From: Pseudomonadota bacterium
Lineage (GTDB): Bacteria > Pseudomonadota > Gammaproteobacteria > Xanthomonadales > Xanthomonadaceae
Direction of reading: 5' to 3'
DNA length: 64,000 nucleotides
Assembly: GCA_021821195.1 (NCBI GenBank)
Contig: JAKACT010000001.1
Coordinates: forward strand, 434,001 to 498,000
In this document: one piece after another, positions 29,859 through 38,234 of the stretch
Layout of the letters: each line of letters opens with the position of its first letter
How positions within the stretch are numbered: the stretch's first letter is position 1
Translations under genes and position numbers: made by a program
Notes under the pieces: model-generated
The model's database searches: none
Told to the model about the DNA's origin: nothing
Seen by the model: only the letters and a program-made list of their open reading frames with translations

Positions 29859-31157
29859 ATGGACGCCACCGCTGACCCGATGAAGCGCGCTCCGGACGCG
29901 GCTCCACGCAGGACCTCGCTGCGGCGGCTGCCGCGCATCGCCGTGGTCCTCATCGCCCTGCTGCTCGGCTTCCTGCTGCTGGCGGGCTGGCTGCTGCAAC
30001 CCAGGCGCGCGGGCGCGACGCTGTTGTCGCTGGCCGGCGATGCGCTGGGCCTGCAGCTGCAGGCAGGGAGCATCGACTACCGCCTGCGCGGCACGCCACA
30101 GCTGGTGCTGCGCAACGTGGAGGCAAGGCGACCCGACGACGCCACCGCACTGCTGCGCGCCAAGCGCGTGTTCGTCTCGCTGCCCTGGCGCACGCTGCGC
30201 AGCCGCGGCGCCGACCTGACCGTGCAGCGCATCGAGCTGGACGCGCCGGTGCTGGATATCCCCGCGTTGCAGCGCTGGTTGGCCACCCGCCCGCCCAGCG
30301 GAAAAACCCGCATCCCCGTGCTAACTGGCGGCCTGCGCGTGCGCGACGGCCGCATCGACAACGACGACTGGCGCATCGACGGCCTCGCCATCGACCTGCC
30401 CGCGCTGCATCCGCAGCGGCCGCTGCGCGCACGGGTGCGCGGGCGCTACCTCGACGCCCCGCTGTCGATCCCGGCCGACCTCGCCATCACCGTCGCCCAT
30501 CCGCAGCGCCTGCTGGACGGCGCGCCCACCGGCGTCGCTGGCGTCGGCACACTGACGCTGGCCGGCGTCGGCTGGCAGGCCCCTGCGCAGGTGTTCCTGG
30601 CCGGGCCGCTGCGGCTGGGCAAGGACTCCGCGCTGATGAAGCCGGCCAGGGTCGGCATCGCCGCGCGCTATCTGTCCGGTTCCACCAGCGCGCCGTTCCG
30701 GCTTGGCCTGCACGGCCCGATGGCTTTCAACAACGCGACGTGGCGCTTCGTGCCGGTGACCGTGGCGCTGGACGGCGACGACCTGGTGCCGGATGCGCGC
30801 GCGCGCGGCAGCGTGTCGGTGGGGCGGCGCCTGCGCCTGCACCTGGACGGCGCGCTGGCAGGCTGGCCACGAAGCTGGCCCGCACTACCGCCGCCGCTGT
30901 CGGCATCCACCTCGCCGCTGCCGTTCGCACTGGACTACAACGGCGCGATGGTGTTTTCCGATACCGCGTCGCTGGCCCTGCACCGCGGCGCCACCGCGCT
31001 GGACGCGCGCTTCCGCCTGCCGGAGGTGCTGGCATGGCTGGACGGGGGCAGCGACGGCTCGCCGCTGCCGCCGCTGGCCGGGACGCTGTCCACGCCCAGG
31101 GTCGAAATCGCGGGTGCGACGCTGGAAGGCGTGGAAGTCGAGCTGGGCGAAGAATGA
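29859..31157 (+). CDS. AsmA-like membrane-anchored protein, function unknown
   Basis: A 432-residue protein with one N-terminal membrane helix (about residues 28-48, VVLIALLLGFLLLAGWLL) and a long periplasmic part rich in beta-strand patterns such as GDALGLQLQAGSIDYRLRGTPQLVLRNV. The pattern fits the AsmA/TamB-like repeat proteins that work at the envelope, perhaps in lipid movement. I do not place it in a defined subfamily. The ATG at 29859 was used; ATG 29880 is an alternative. The stop overlaps the mutY start (ATGA), so the genes are coupled. Confidence 0.75.
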   Translation: MDATADPMKRAPDAAPRRTSLRRLPRIAVVLIALLLGFLLLAGWLLQPRRAGATLLSLAGDALGLQLQAGSIDYRLRGTPQLVLRNVEARRPDDATALLRAKRVFVSLPWRTLRSRGADLTVQRIELDAPVLDIPALQRWLATRPPSGKTRIPVLTGGLRVRDGRIDNDDWRIDGLAIDLPALHPQRPLRARVRGRYLDAPLSIPADLAITVAHPQRLLDGAPTGVAGVGTLTLAGVGWQAPAQVFLAGPLRLGKDSALMKPARVGIAARYLSGSTSAPFRLGLHGPMAFNNATWRFVPVTVALDGDDLVPDARARGSVSVGRRLRLHLDGALAGWPRSWPALPPPLSASTSPLPFALDYNGAMVFSDTASLALHRGATALDARFRLPEVLAWLDGGSDGSPLPPLAGTLSTPRVEIAGATLEGVEVELGEE

Positions 31158-32287
31158 GCGCACGCACCCCGCCCGCCCCGCATCGATCCGATCGCCGCGA
31201 AGCAACCGACGCTTCGCCCGGACAGTCAGCGCACGGCCTCGCCGATGGCGAAATCGCCGCGCGCCTGCTGGCATGGTTCGACCGCCATGGCCGGGTCGAC
31301 CTGCCGTGGCAGCATCCGCGCACGCCCTACCGAGTCTGGCTGAGCGAGATCATGCTGCAGCAGACGCAGGTGTCGGTGGTGACGGGCTACTTCAACCGCT
31401 TCGTCAGCGCCCTGCCCGACCTGCCGGCGCTGGCGCGTGCATCGCAGGACGAGGTACTGGCGCTGTGGTCCGGGCTTGGCTACTACGCCCGCGCGCGCAA
31501 CCTGCAGGCCACCGCGAAGCTGTGCGTGGAGCGCCACGGCGGCGACCTGCCGCGCGACCTCGATGCGCTCATCGCGCTGCCCGGCATCGGCCGCAGTACC
31601 GCCGGCGCGATCCTGACGCAGGCATGGAACGACCGCGCCCCGATCCTCGACGGCAACGTCAAGCGCGTGCTGTGCCGGCTGTTCGGCATCGACGGCTGGC
31701 CGGGCACGCCCGCGGTCGATAAGAAGCTGTGGTCGATCGCTGGATCGCTGTTGCCGGATGCGCGCCTGGCCGACTGGACCCAGGCGCAGATGGATTTCGG
31801 CGCCACCCTGTGTACCCGCGCCAGTCCCGCCTGCGCGATCTGCCCGCTGCAGGACGTCTGCGTCGCCCGCCGCGAAGGCCGCATCGCCGAGCTGCCGGCG
31901 GCCAAGCCGGGCAAGCCGCTGCCGCAGCGCGAAACCCAGATGCTGATCGCGCAGGATCCCGACGGCCGCGTGCTGCTGTGGCGACGGCCGCCGACCGGCA
32001 TCTGGGCATCGCTGTGGTCGCTGCCGCAGCACGAGAACCTCGAAGAGGCGCAGGCATGGTTCCAGCGCCACCTCGACGGCGACTTCGCCAGCGCGCGCGC
32101 CCTGCCGGCGCTGGACCACGGCTTCACCCACTTCCGCCTGCGCATCCATCCGCGGCTGATCGCCGTCAACGGCCCGCACGCGACCATCGGCGATAATACC
32201 GGTCTGCGCTGGACATGCCGCGCGGAACTCGCCGCGATCGGCCTGCCCGCGCCGGTGCGGAAACTGCTTCAGGAGCAAACGGAATGA
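31154..32287 (+). CDS. mutY: A/G-specific adenine glycosylase MutY
   Basis: A 377-residue base-excision enzyme that removes adenine mispaired with 8-oxoguanine. Seen are the helix-hairpin-helix [17 protein letters not shown], the catalytic Asp in [15 protein letters not shown], the 4Fe-4S cluster [17 protein letters not shown] (Cx6Cx2Cx5C), and a C-terminal NUDIX-like domain for 8-oxoG recognition. An N-terminal extension of about 30 residues, before [16 protein letters not shown], is unusual and low complexity. It overlaps the genes on both sides by 4 bp. Confidence 0.95.
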   Translation: MSARTPPAPHRSDRREATDASPGQSAHGLADGEIAARLLAWFDRHGRVDLPWQHPRTPYRVWLSEIMLQQTQVSVVTGYFNRFVSALPDLPALARASQDEVLALWSGLGYYARARNLQATAKLCVERHGGDLPRDLDALIALPGIGRSTAGAILTQAWNDRAPILDGNVKRVLCRLFGIDGWPGTPAVDKKLWSIAGSLLPDARLADWTQAQMDFGATLCTRASPACAICPLQDVCVARREGRIAELPAAKPGKPLPQRETQMLIAQDPDGRVLLWRRPPTGIWASLWSLPQHENLEEAQAWFQRHLDGDFASARALPALDHGFTHFRLRIHPRLIAVNGPHATIGDNTGLRWTCRAELAAIGLPAPVRKLLQEQTE

Positions 32288-32553
32288 CCCGCAAGGTGCA
32301 CTGCGTGGTGGACGACATCGACACCGACGGCCTGGACTTCCCGCCGTGGCCGGGCGAAGCCGGCAAGCGGGTCTTCAACGAGGTCGGCAAGCCGGCTTGG
32401 CAGCGCTGGCTGGCCCACCAGACCATGCTCATCAACGAGAACCGGATCTCGCCGATGAACCCCGAACACCGCGCCTTCCTGGAGGCGCAGATGGTGAAGT
32501 ACCTGTTCGAAGGCGGCGCCGACCGGCCGCCCGGTTACGTGCCGGAGGCCTGA
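32284..32553 (+). CDS. yggX: Fe(2+)-trafficking protein YggX
   Basis: An 89-residue protein of the YggX family, tied to protection of iron-sulfur clusters from oxidative damage. Family features are [39 protein letters not shown], and a C-terminal FEGG. It follows mutY with a 4-bp ATGA overlap, the same order as in E. coli (mutY-yggX). The last 19 bp overlap the convergent DUF6491 gene end. Confidence 0.95.
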   Translation: MTRKVHCVVDDIDTDGLDFPPWPGEAGKRVFNEVGKPAWQRWLAHQTMLINENRISPMNPEHRAFLEAQMVKYLFEGGADRPPGYVPEA

Positions 32554-32966
32554 GCCCCGGCCTTCCCGCGCAGCGCCTTCTCGGCCGCCCGCAGCGCCTT
32601 CACGTCGAGCGGGCGGATTTCCTGAATCATGCAGCTGAGCTGCGAACCGGGCGCGATCACCTTGTCAAACAGCGACAGGGTCATGCCGCTGAAGGACGAC
32701 AGGCCAAGGAACGGCGAGCCGTTGCTCCACTGCAAGCAGGGTCCGGACAGGCGCAGCAGCCAGCTCTCGTTGGACCGCATCTGCAGGACCACGTGCTGGT
32801 CGTCGATGCGATCCCAACCGATCGGATCGCGGTAACGGATCTGGCTTACCGGCGCACCGGCATGCTGCTGGTACAGCGCCAGCCGCTGGGTATCGCTGAG
32901 CCGGCCAGTGGCACAACCCGCCAGGACCAGCGCGGCGGCAGCGGCAGCGGCAGTGATCGGCTTCAT
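32535..32966 (-). CDS. DUF6491-type lipoprotein
   Basis: A 143-residue lipoprotein: residues 1-17 are hydrophobic and Cys18 sits in a perfect lipobox (VLAG-C). The domain after it ([45 protein letters not shown]) resembles the DUF6491 family, known mainly from Xanthomonadaceae and relatives; its role is unknown. Start ATG at 32966. The 3' ends of this gene and yggX overlap by 19 bp on opposite strands. Confidence 0.75.
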   Translation of the reverse strand: MKPITAAAAAAALVLAGCATGRLSDTQRLALYQQHAGAPVSQIRYRDPIGWDRIDDQHVVLQMRSNESWLLRLSGPCLQWSNGSPFLGLSSFSGMTLSLFDKVIAPGSQLSCMIQEIRPLDVKALRAAEKALRGKAGAQASGT

Positions 32967-33045
32967 GGTGCGCTCCTGGTCGGGGTTTCCAGCATCATCC
33001 CCGCCCCGCGCGGAACGCCGGCTTAGCAAAATCCACCCGGACGGC

Positions 33046-33074
33046 TTGCCCAATCCCGCCGCGATCCGTATCAT
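33046..33074 (+). promoter_or_regulatory. Promoter of tRNA-Phe
   Basis: TTGCCC (33046-33051) and TATCAT (33069-33074) are spaced by 17 bp and fit the sigma-70 pattern. They lie 21 bp before the tRNA, a normal distance for a short 5' leader. Confidence 0.65.
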
Positions 33075-33095
33075 GCGCGGCTCGCAACACAGCAT

Positions 33096-33171
33096 GGCTC
33101 GGTAGCTCAGTTGGTAGAGCAGGGGATTGAAAATCCCCGTGTCGGCGGTTCGATTCCGTCCCGAGCCACCA
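33096..33171 (+). tRNA. tRNA-Phe (GAA)
   Basis: A 76-nt tRNA with encoded CCA. The acceptor GGCTCGG pairs with CCGAGCC, the D arm carries AGCTCAGTTGGTAGAGC, the anticodon stem GGGGA/TCCCC holds the anticodon GAA at 33129-33131, and the T arm has GGTTCGATTCC. It stands alone with its own promoter and terminator. Confidence 0.98.
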
Positions 33172-33175
33172 TTGC

Positions 33176-33206
33176 AACGCCCAGTCCCCGCCAGGCTGGG
33201 CGTTTT
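33176..33206 (+). terminator. Rho-independent terminator of tRNA-Phe
   Basis: A 9-bp stem (AACGCCCAG / CTGGGCGTT) with an 11-nt loop followed by a short T stretch, 5 bp after the tRNA CCA end. Confidence 0.75.
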
Positions 33207-33253
33207 GCATTGTGGACACACCGGCCGCGACCTGCGCCGGAGCGAGGGCCGCC

Positions 33254-34390
33254 ATGACCGCCAGCAACCACCCCCTGCACGGCTGGGACAGTGATCAGGT
33301 CACCCGGTACCGGCCGCAGCTCGAGGACGCGGACGTGGCTACGCTGCTGGCGCGCTTCCCGGACCTGCACCGGCCCAGCCAGATCCTATGGCGCAGCCCG
33401 CGCCCGTTCTCGGCAGTGGCCCGGGTCGGCACGCCGGCGGGCGAGGTCTTCGTCAAGCGCCAGCACCAGTGCGTGCGCACCGCGGTCGCGTTGGGCGAGG
33501 AACATGCCCTGCTCGCCCACCTGCGCCGCCGCGACATGCCGGTTCCGCGGGTGCTGGCCGACGCCGACGGCATGACCGCCATCCCGATGGGCGAATGGGT
33601 GTACGAGGTCCAGGCTCCGGCCGCCGGCATGGACGTTTACCGCGACATCCCCTCGTGGACACCGCTGCGCCAGCTCGGGCACGCCCGCCACGCCGGCCGC
33701 ATGCTGGCGCGCCTGCACCAGGCCGCGGCGGACTTCGGGGGAATGCAACGCACCGCCACCCGGCTGGTCGCCCGCGACGACGCCCTGCGCGCGCCCGACC
33801 TGCATCCAGCCATTGAAGCCCAGACCGCCTGGCGCCCGGGACTTGCGGCCTACCTTGCAGGCCGCGACGGCTGGCGCGACGAGCTCGCCCCGCTGGCGGC
33901 GCGCCACCGCAGCCTGCAGCCGCGCCTCGCCACGCTGCCGCGGCTGTGGACCCACGGCGACTGGCACGCCTCCAACCTCTGCTGGACCGGCGCGGGGGGC
34001 GATGCCGAGGTGGCTGCCGTGCTTGATTTCGGCCTGTGCGCGCCAACCTTCGCCCTGTACGACCTGGCCACCGCCATCGAGCGTAACGCCATCGCCTGGC
34101 TGCAGCTGGAGCGCGGCATGGAGGCGATCCATCCGGCAACGGCGCGGGCGCTGGTCGCCGGCTATGCCGAAGTGATGCCGTTGACGCATGCCCAACGCAG
34201 CCTGCTTGCCGACCTACTGCCGCTGGTGCACATCGATTTTGCGCTGTCGGAAATCGACTGCTACCAGGGCGCGTTCGGTGCACGGGCGCAGGCACGCCAC
34301 ACCTGGGAAACCTTCCTGCTGGGCCATGCGGCGTGGTTCGAAACCGCACCGGGACTGGCCCTGCTGGCGGCGATCCGCGCTCCGGACTGA
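33254..34390 (+). CDS. Small-molecule phosphotransferase (APH/choline kinase-like)
   Basis: A 378-residue soluble kinase of the aminoglycoside phosphotransferase/choline kinase superfamily. The catalytic loop HGDWHASN (near residue 234) and VLDFGLCAP (DFG-like metal site, near residue 257) are intact, and VFVKRQHQ near residue 70 holds the ATP-binding Lys. The substrate is unknown; it could be a sugar, amino alcohol or thiamine-like alcohol. The ATG at 33254 is favoured by a GAGG ribosome site; GTG 33212 is an alternative. A TPP riboswitch and uptake genes lie just downstream, though this gene is before the riboswitch. Confidence 0.8.
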   Translation: MTASNHPLHGWDSDQVTRYRPQLEDADVATLLARFPDLHRPSQILWRSPRPFSAVARVGTPAGEVFVKRQHQCVRTAVALGEEHALLAHLRRRDMPVPRVLADADGMTAIPMGEWVYEVQAPAAGMDVYRDIPSWTPLRQLGHARHAGRMLARLHQAAADFGGMQRTATRLVARDDALRAPDLHPAIEAQTAWRPGLAAYLAGRDGWRDELAPLAARHRSLQPRLATLPRLWTHGDWHASNLCWTGAGGDAEVAAVLDFGLCAPTFALYDLATAIERNAIAWLQLERGMEAIHPATARALVAGYAEVMPLTHAQRSLLADLLPLVHIDFALSEIDCYQGAFGARAQARHTWETFLLGHAAWFETAPGLALLAAIRAPD

Positions 34391-34436
34391 GCCGGCGCTG
34401 GCCCGCGCCCGGCCGTTCGTGGTTCAATGGCGGCAG

Positions 34437-34514
34437 AAGCGGGGGTGCCCGGCGTTGCCGGGCTGAGAGAGTCCCTTGGAACCTGATCCGGTTTGCACCG
34501 GCGTAGGGAGCTTG
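34437..34514 (+). promoter_or_regulatory. TPP riboswitch (THI element)
   Basis: The aptamer shows the conserved TPP/THI-box pieces in order: GGGGTGCC, GGCTGAGAGA (34461-34470), the stretch CCCTTGGAACCTGATCCGG, and GCGTAGGGAG (34501-34510). These form the central junction and the pyrimidine and pyrophosphate pockets that bind thiamine diphosphate. It lies 71 bp before the TonB receptor start. The stretch 34521-34555 holds mutually exclusive hairpins (34521-34526/34542-34547; 34536-34541/34546-34551; 34539-34544/34550-34555), a likely expression platform. Confidence 0.93.
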
Positions 34515-34584
34515 ATTGGAACAGCCATGCCCCGCGCGGACGGCTGTCCGCCGTCGCTTCGCTCTCCCCCCTGAGACGACGACG

Positions 34585-36750
34585 ATGAAATCCCCGCGCA
34601 CCGCCCCCCTGTTGCTCGCCCTGCTGCCGCTGCTGGCCACCGCCGCGCCGGCCGACGAGGCCGATGGCCAGTCGAAGATCACCCGGCTCGCGCCGGTCCG
34701 CGCCACCGTGGATGCCAACGACAGCCCCCGTGAAGCCGGCATCGACGGCTGGGGCAACGCCACGTCGCGCGATACTCCCGCCGCCATCCATGTGGTGGGT
34801 CGCCAGCAGCTGGACGACCGCCAGGTGCGCACCCTGAGCGAACTCGCGCGCGAGGACGCCTCGCTGGGCGACAACTACGCGCCGGTGGGCTACTACCAGA
34901 ACATCGCCATCCGTGGCTTCGCGCTGGACGCCGGCACCGGCTACCGCGGCAACAACCTGGCCATGACCGGCGAACAGGCGATCGCGCTGGAAGACAAGCA
35001 GCAGGTCGAAGTGCTGAAGGGCCTGGCGGGCGTGACCGCGGGCGTGATGGAACCCGGCGGCGTGGTGAACTTCGTCAGCAAGCGCCCGGCCGAGGTGCGC
35101 GACCTGGTGCTGGGCACCGATTCGCGCGGCTCGCGCTACGTCGCCGTGGACCTGGGCGGCTGGCTGAGCGCGAACTTCGGGCTGCGCGCGAACATCGCCT
35201 GGGAAGACATGCAGTCGCACGTCCGCCATGCCGACGGCCGTCGCAATTTCTACGCGCTGGCGGCGGACTGGAAGATCACCCCCGGCACCACGCTGGAGCT
35301 GGACAGCAATTACCAGACCAGCGCGCAGCGCTCGGTCTCGGGCTACCAGCTGCTGGGCGGCGTGGCGCTGCCGCAGGACCCGGATCCCACCCTGATGCTG
35401 GGCTACCAGCCGTGGCAGCAGCCGGTGTCGATCCGCGCCAGCAACACCAGCGCACGCCTGCGCCACGCCCTCGGCGAGGACTGGACGCTGCGCGTGGCCG
35501 CCGGCCGCAGCCGCAGCGTGATCGACGACAACGTCGCCTTCGCCTATGGCTGCTGGTACGTGGACGCCTGCTGGAGCGGCAGTCCCCCCTGGTACTTCGC
35601 CCCTGACGGCAGCTACGACATCTACGATTACCGCAACCCGGACGACACCCGCACCGGCGACAACGCCCGCGCCAGCCTGGAGGGCCGCTTCCAGACCGGC
35701 GACGTGGGGCACGCGCTGAGCATCGGCGCCAGCGCCTTCCACCGCAACATCGACCGCCACCGCAACGTCAACGAATACGTGGGCAGCTGGAACATCGCCG
35801 ACGGCGATCCGCCCGCCTTCGCGCCCTCGCCCGAACAGATCGGCCCCAAGGTGCGCCGCCTCGACAGCTGGCAGCGCAGCGGCTTCGCGATGGACCGGCT
35901 GGCGCTGGGCGACCGCTGGCAGCTGCTGCTGGGTGCGCAGTTGGTGCGCCTGCATGAGCGCGCGCGCAACAAGGCCGGCGCGATCGAGCGCGAAACCCGG
36001 CTGTCGCAGACCCTGCCGCAGGTCGCGCTGCTGTGGCAGCCGGACGCGGCGACGCGCGTGTACGCCAGTTTCAGCAAGGGACTGTCGCTGGGCAAGGAAG
36101 CCCCCTACTGGACCAGCAACGACGGCGCGATGCTGGCGCCGCGGATCACCCGCCAGCTGGAAACCGGCGTGAAGTACCGCTGGAACGACCGGCTGGACGT
36201 GGACGCCAGCCTGTTCCGGATTCGCCAGCCTTACCAGTACGCGCAGCCGGACGCATCGGCCGCCGGCTTCACCTTCGTCGAGCGCGGCGAGGAGGTGCAC
36301 GACGGGCTGGAGCTGTCGGCCAACGGCCGCCTGACCGAGGCACTGGGCGTCAATGCCAGCGTGGCGCTGCTGCGCGCGCACGCGCAGGACACCGGCAACG
36401 CCGCGTTCGACGGCCAGCAGGTGGTCAACGTGCCGCGGATGCGCGCCAGCCTGCACCTCGACTACGCGCTCCCGGCGATGCCGCAGCTCGCGCTGCTGGC
36501 CGGCTGGCGTCACGCCGCGGCCAACCCGGCCACCCCGGACGGCGCGGTGGAAGTGCCCGCCTACGATGTGTTCGACGCCGGACTGCGCTACCGCGGGCAG
36601 CTGCGCGAGCGCGCGTTCGTGGTGCAGCTGGGCATCGACAACCTGTTCAACCGCAGCTACTGGCGCGACACCGGCAGCTCGCTGGGCGACAACTACCTGT
36701 TCCCGGGCGCGCCGCGGCTGGCGCGGCTGACGGTGCGCGTGGGCCTGTGA
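34585..36750 (+). CDS. TonB-dependent receptor, predicted thiamine or precursor uptake
   Basis: A 721-residue outer-membrane receptor with signal peptide (about residues 1-20), a TonB-box-like TRLAPVRAT, a plug domain (about 50-165, with DTPAAIHVVGRQQL, NIAIRGFAL and GVMEPGGVVNFVSKRP) and a 22-strand barrel ending with ARLTVRVGL. In plug and barrel it resembles siderophore receptors (TonB-siderophor type), but the TPP riboswitch directly upstream shows control by thiamine status. An extracellular loop has two close Cys (near 325-331). The ATG at 34585 gives the clean signal peptide. pnuT overlaps by 4 bp at the 3' end. Confidence 0.9.
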   Translation: MKSPRTAPLLLALLPLLATAAPADEADGQSKITRLAPVRATVDANDSPREAGIDGWGNATSRDTPAAIHVVGRQQLDDRQVRTLSELAREDASLGDNYAPVGYYQNIAIRGFALDAGTGYRGNNLAMTGEQAIALEDKQQVEVLKGLAGVTAGVMEPGGVVNFVSKRPAEVRDLVLGTDSRGSRYVAVDLGGWLSANFGLRANIAWEDMQSHVRHADGRRNFYALAADWKITPGTTLELDSNYQTSAQRSVSGYQLLGGVALPQDPDPTLMLGYQPWQQPVSIRASNTSARLRHALGEDWTLRVAAGRSRSVIDDNVAFAYGCWYVDACWSGSPPWYFAPDGSYDIYDYRNPDDTRTGDNARASLEGRFQTGDVGHALSIGASAFHRNIDRHRNVNEYVGSWNIADGDPPAFAPSPEQIGPKVRRLDSWQRSGFAMDRLALGDRWQLLLGAQLVRLHERARNKAGAIERETRLSQTLPQVALLWQPDAATRVYASFSKGLSLGKEAPYWTSNDGAMLAPRITRQLETGVKYRWNDRLDVDASLFRIRQPYQYAQPDASAAGFTFVERGEEVHDGLELSANGRLTEALGVNASVALLRAHAQDTGNAAFDGQQVVNVPRMRASLHLDYALPAMPQLALLAGWRHAAANPATPDGAVEVPAYDVFDAGLRYRGQLRERAFVVQLGIDNLFNRSYWRDTGSSLGDNYLFPGAPRLARLTVRVGL

Positions 36751-37343
36751 TCACCTTCCACGAAACCGCCGCGGCAATCCTCAGCGCCAGCGCCGTGTGG
36801 CTGACCACGCGGCGCAGCCCCTGGTGCTTCCCGGTCGGGCTGCTGTCGGTGTCGGTCTACATCTGGGTGTATGCCGGCGCGCGGCTGTATTCGGAAGTGC
36901 TGCTGCAGTGCTTCTGGGTGGTGATGCTGGTGGCGGGCTGGCTGCGTTGGTTGCGCAACCTGGATGCCACCGGCCATGTGCGGGTGGCGCCGCTGGCCGG
37001 GCGTTCGGCCGGCCTCCACCTGCTGGCCGGGTTGGCTGGCGGGCTGGCGCTGGGCTACACCATGCATACCTACACTAACGCCGTCCTGCCCTGGCTGGAC
37101 GCCATGCTCACCGCATTCAGCCTGGTCGGGCAGTTCTGGCAGAACCGCCGCCATATCGCCGCGTGGTGGATGTGGATCGCGGTCGACCTGGTCTACATCG
37201 GCATGTTCATGAACAAGCAGCTGTTCGTCACCGCCGTGCTCTACGTGGGCTTCGTGGGGCTTGCCGCGAAGGGCCTGCGCGATTGGCGGCGGGCAGCGCG
37301 GCAGCAAGCACGCCCGGGCGCCGCGCAGGCGGCGTCGGGCTGA
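36747..37343 (+). CDS. pnuT: PnuC/PnuT-family vitamin transporter, predicted thiamine
   Basis: A 198-residue inner-membrane protein with about seven helices of the PnuC family. The aromatic-rich segment WCFPVGLLSVSVYIWVYAGA (residues 22-41) and the later QFWQNRRHIAAWWMWIAVDL are typical; the latter contains the family's Trp-rich substrate pocket. PnuT members move thiamine, PnuC members nicotinamide riboside; the TPP riboswitch upstream supports thiamine. It starts with GTG at 36747, overlapping the receptor stop by 4 bp. No thiamine kinase is in the operon. Confidence 0.88.
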   Translation: MITFHETAAAILSASAVWLTTRRSPWCFPVGLLSVSVYIWVYAGARLYSEVLLQCFWVVMLVAGWLRWLRNLDATGHVRVAPLAGRSAGLHLLAGLAGGLALGYTMHTYTNAVLPWLDAMLTAFSLVGQFWQNRRHIAAWWMWIAVDLVYIGMFMNKQLFVTAVLYVGFVGLAAKGLRDWRRAARQQARPGAAQAASG

Positions 37344-37348
37344 TTTCT

Positions 37349-37600
37349 TCAGAACCCGTCCACGCCCGGCTCCCAAGGATCGGCTTCCAGCAGCATCGCC
37401 CGCAGGCCGTCCTCATCCAGCCCCGCCAGCATGGCCATGGCTTCGGCCATGGTCGACACCTGCAGCGCGCGGCGGCGGATCATGCCCGACTGCATCGGGC
37501 TGAAGACCAGCATGATGTTGCCGAAGGATCCATCCAGCAGCGCTGCCTGCCAATGTTGCCCGTGGGAATCCTCGAAACTGCGCATGGCCTGTTGTCGCAT
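37349..37600 (-). CDS. Conserved small hypothetical protein
   Basis: An 83-residue soluble acidic protein, MRQQAMRSFEDSHGQHWQ at its start. Patterned hydrophobic residues (HWQAALLDGSFGNIMLVFSP) suggest a small alpha/beta fold. Proteins with the same start motif exist in other Xanthomonadaceae as far as I recall, but none has a known role. The ATG at 37600 is used; the longer frame to 37693 would run into the tRNA-Leu terminator and is not credible. It ends convergent to pnuT with 5 bp between stops. Confidence 0.7.
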   Translation of the reverse strand: MRQQAMRSFEDSHGQHWQAALLDGSFGNIMLVFSPMQSGMIRRRALQVSTMAEAMAMLAGLDEDGLRAMLLEADPWEPGVDGF

Positions 37601-37654
37601 CCAGGTGACCGGCGACAGTCTAGCCCCGTCGCCGCGCTGGATCCCGCCCAAGAA

Positions 37655-37678
37655 AAAACCCCGCCGGAGCGGGGTTTT
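37655..37678. terminator. Rho-independent terminator of tRNA-Leu
   Basis: An A-rich flank, a 10-bp stem (AAAACCCCGC / GCGGGGTTTT) and a 4-nt loop. It lies 5 bp beyond the 3' end of the minus-strand tRNA-Leu and ends the tpiA-secG-tRNA run. Confidence 0.85.
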
Positions 37679-37683
37679 CGGAT

Positions 37684-37768
37684 TGGTGCCCAAGAGGGGA
37701 CTCGAACCCCTACGACCTAAATCGCTACCACCTCAAGGTAGTGCGTCTACCAATTCCGCCACCTGGGC
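37684..37768 (-). tRNA. tRNA-Leu (GAG)
   Basis: An 85-nt class II tRNA with encoded CCA and a long variable arm. On the minus strand it begins GCCCAGGTGGCGGAATTGG; the anticodon loop TTGAGGT gives anticodon GAG (37734 to 37732). The T arm carries GGTTCGAGTCC. It lies 56 bp after secG on the same strand, as leuU does in E. coli. Confidence 0.98.
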
Positions 37769-37824
37769 AAATTTTCCGGCCTTGCGACCGCGAACCGCAA
37801 TTCTAGAACGTGTCGCGCCGGCCG

Positions 37825-38214
37825 TCATTGGCCCGGTGCGGGCGCCGGCTGGGCTTCCGTTGCCGGCGGCTGCACGGCGGCGGTCGGCACCTGTGCGGTC
37901 GGCACCTGTGCCGCCGGCTGGGCCGGTGCCTGCTGCGCCATCACGCCGAGGTCGGCCTTGGCCGGGCCCTGGCGGGTGGCCTGCCGGCTGGCGTACATCG
38001 CCATCCCCATGCTGATCACGAAGAACGTGATCGCCAGCCACTTGGTGCTCTTGCTCAGGAAGTTCGATGCGCCGCGCGCGCCGAACACGGTGGCAGATGC
38101 GCCGCCACCGAAGCCGGAGCCGGCCTGCGCACCGGAACCCTGCTGCAGCAGCACGAAGGCGATGATGGCGATGGCGACCAGCACGTATAGGATCTGGATG
38201 AATTGCAGCAACAT
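37825..38214 (-). CDS. secG: Preprotein translocase subunit SecG
   Basis: A 129-residue inner-membrane protein with two helices (about 5-22 and 57-75) flanking the conserved GSGFGGGASATVFGARGASNFLSK-type loop. It is the non-essential channel partner of SecYE. The C-terminal tail of about 50 residues is Pro/Ala/Gln-rich and contains a perfect 15-bp tandem repeat coding TAQVP twice. It follows tpiA by 20 bp; tRNA-Leu lies downstream. Confidence 0.95.
   Translation of the reverse strand: MLLQFIQILYVLVAIAIIAFVLLQQGSGAQAGSGFGGGASATVFGARGASNFLSKSTKWLAITFFVISMGMAMYASRQATRQGPAKADLGVMAQQAPAQPAAQVPTAQVPTAAVQPPATEAQPAPAPGQ
37880..37909. repeat. 15-bp tandem repeat inside secG
   Basis: Two perfect direct copies of GCGGTCGGCACCTGT sit head to tail, and read as TAQVP-TAQVP in the SecG tail. 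The in-frame unit means that gain or loss of a copy would not shift the frame. Confidence 0.9.
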
Positions 38215-38234
38215 CTGCGCGTTCCCTAGGGTGT

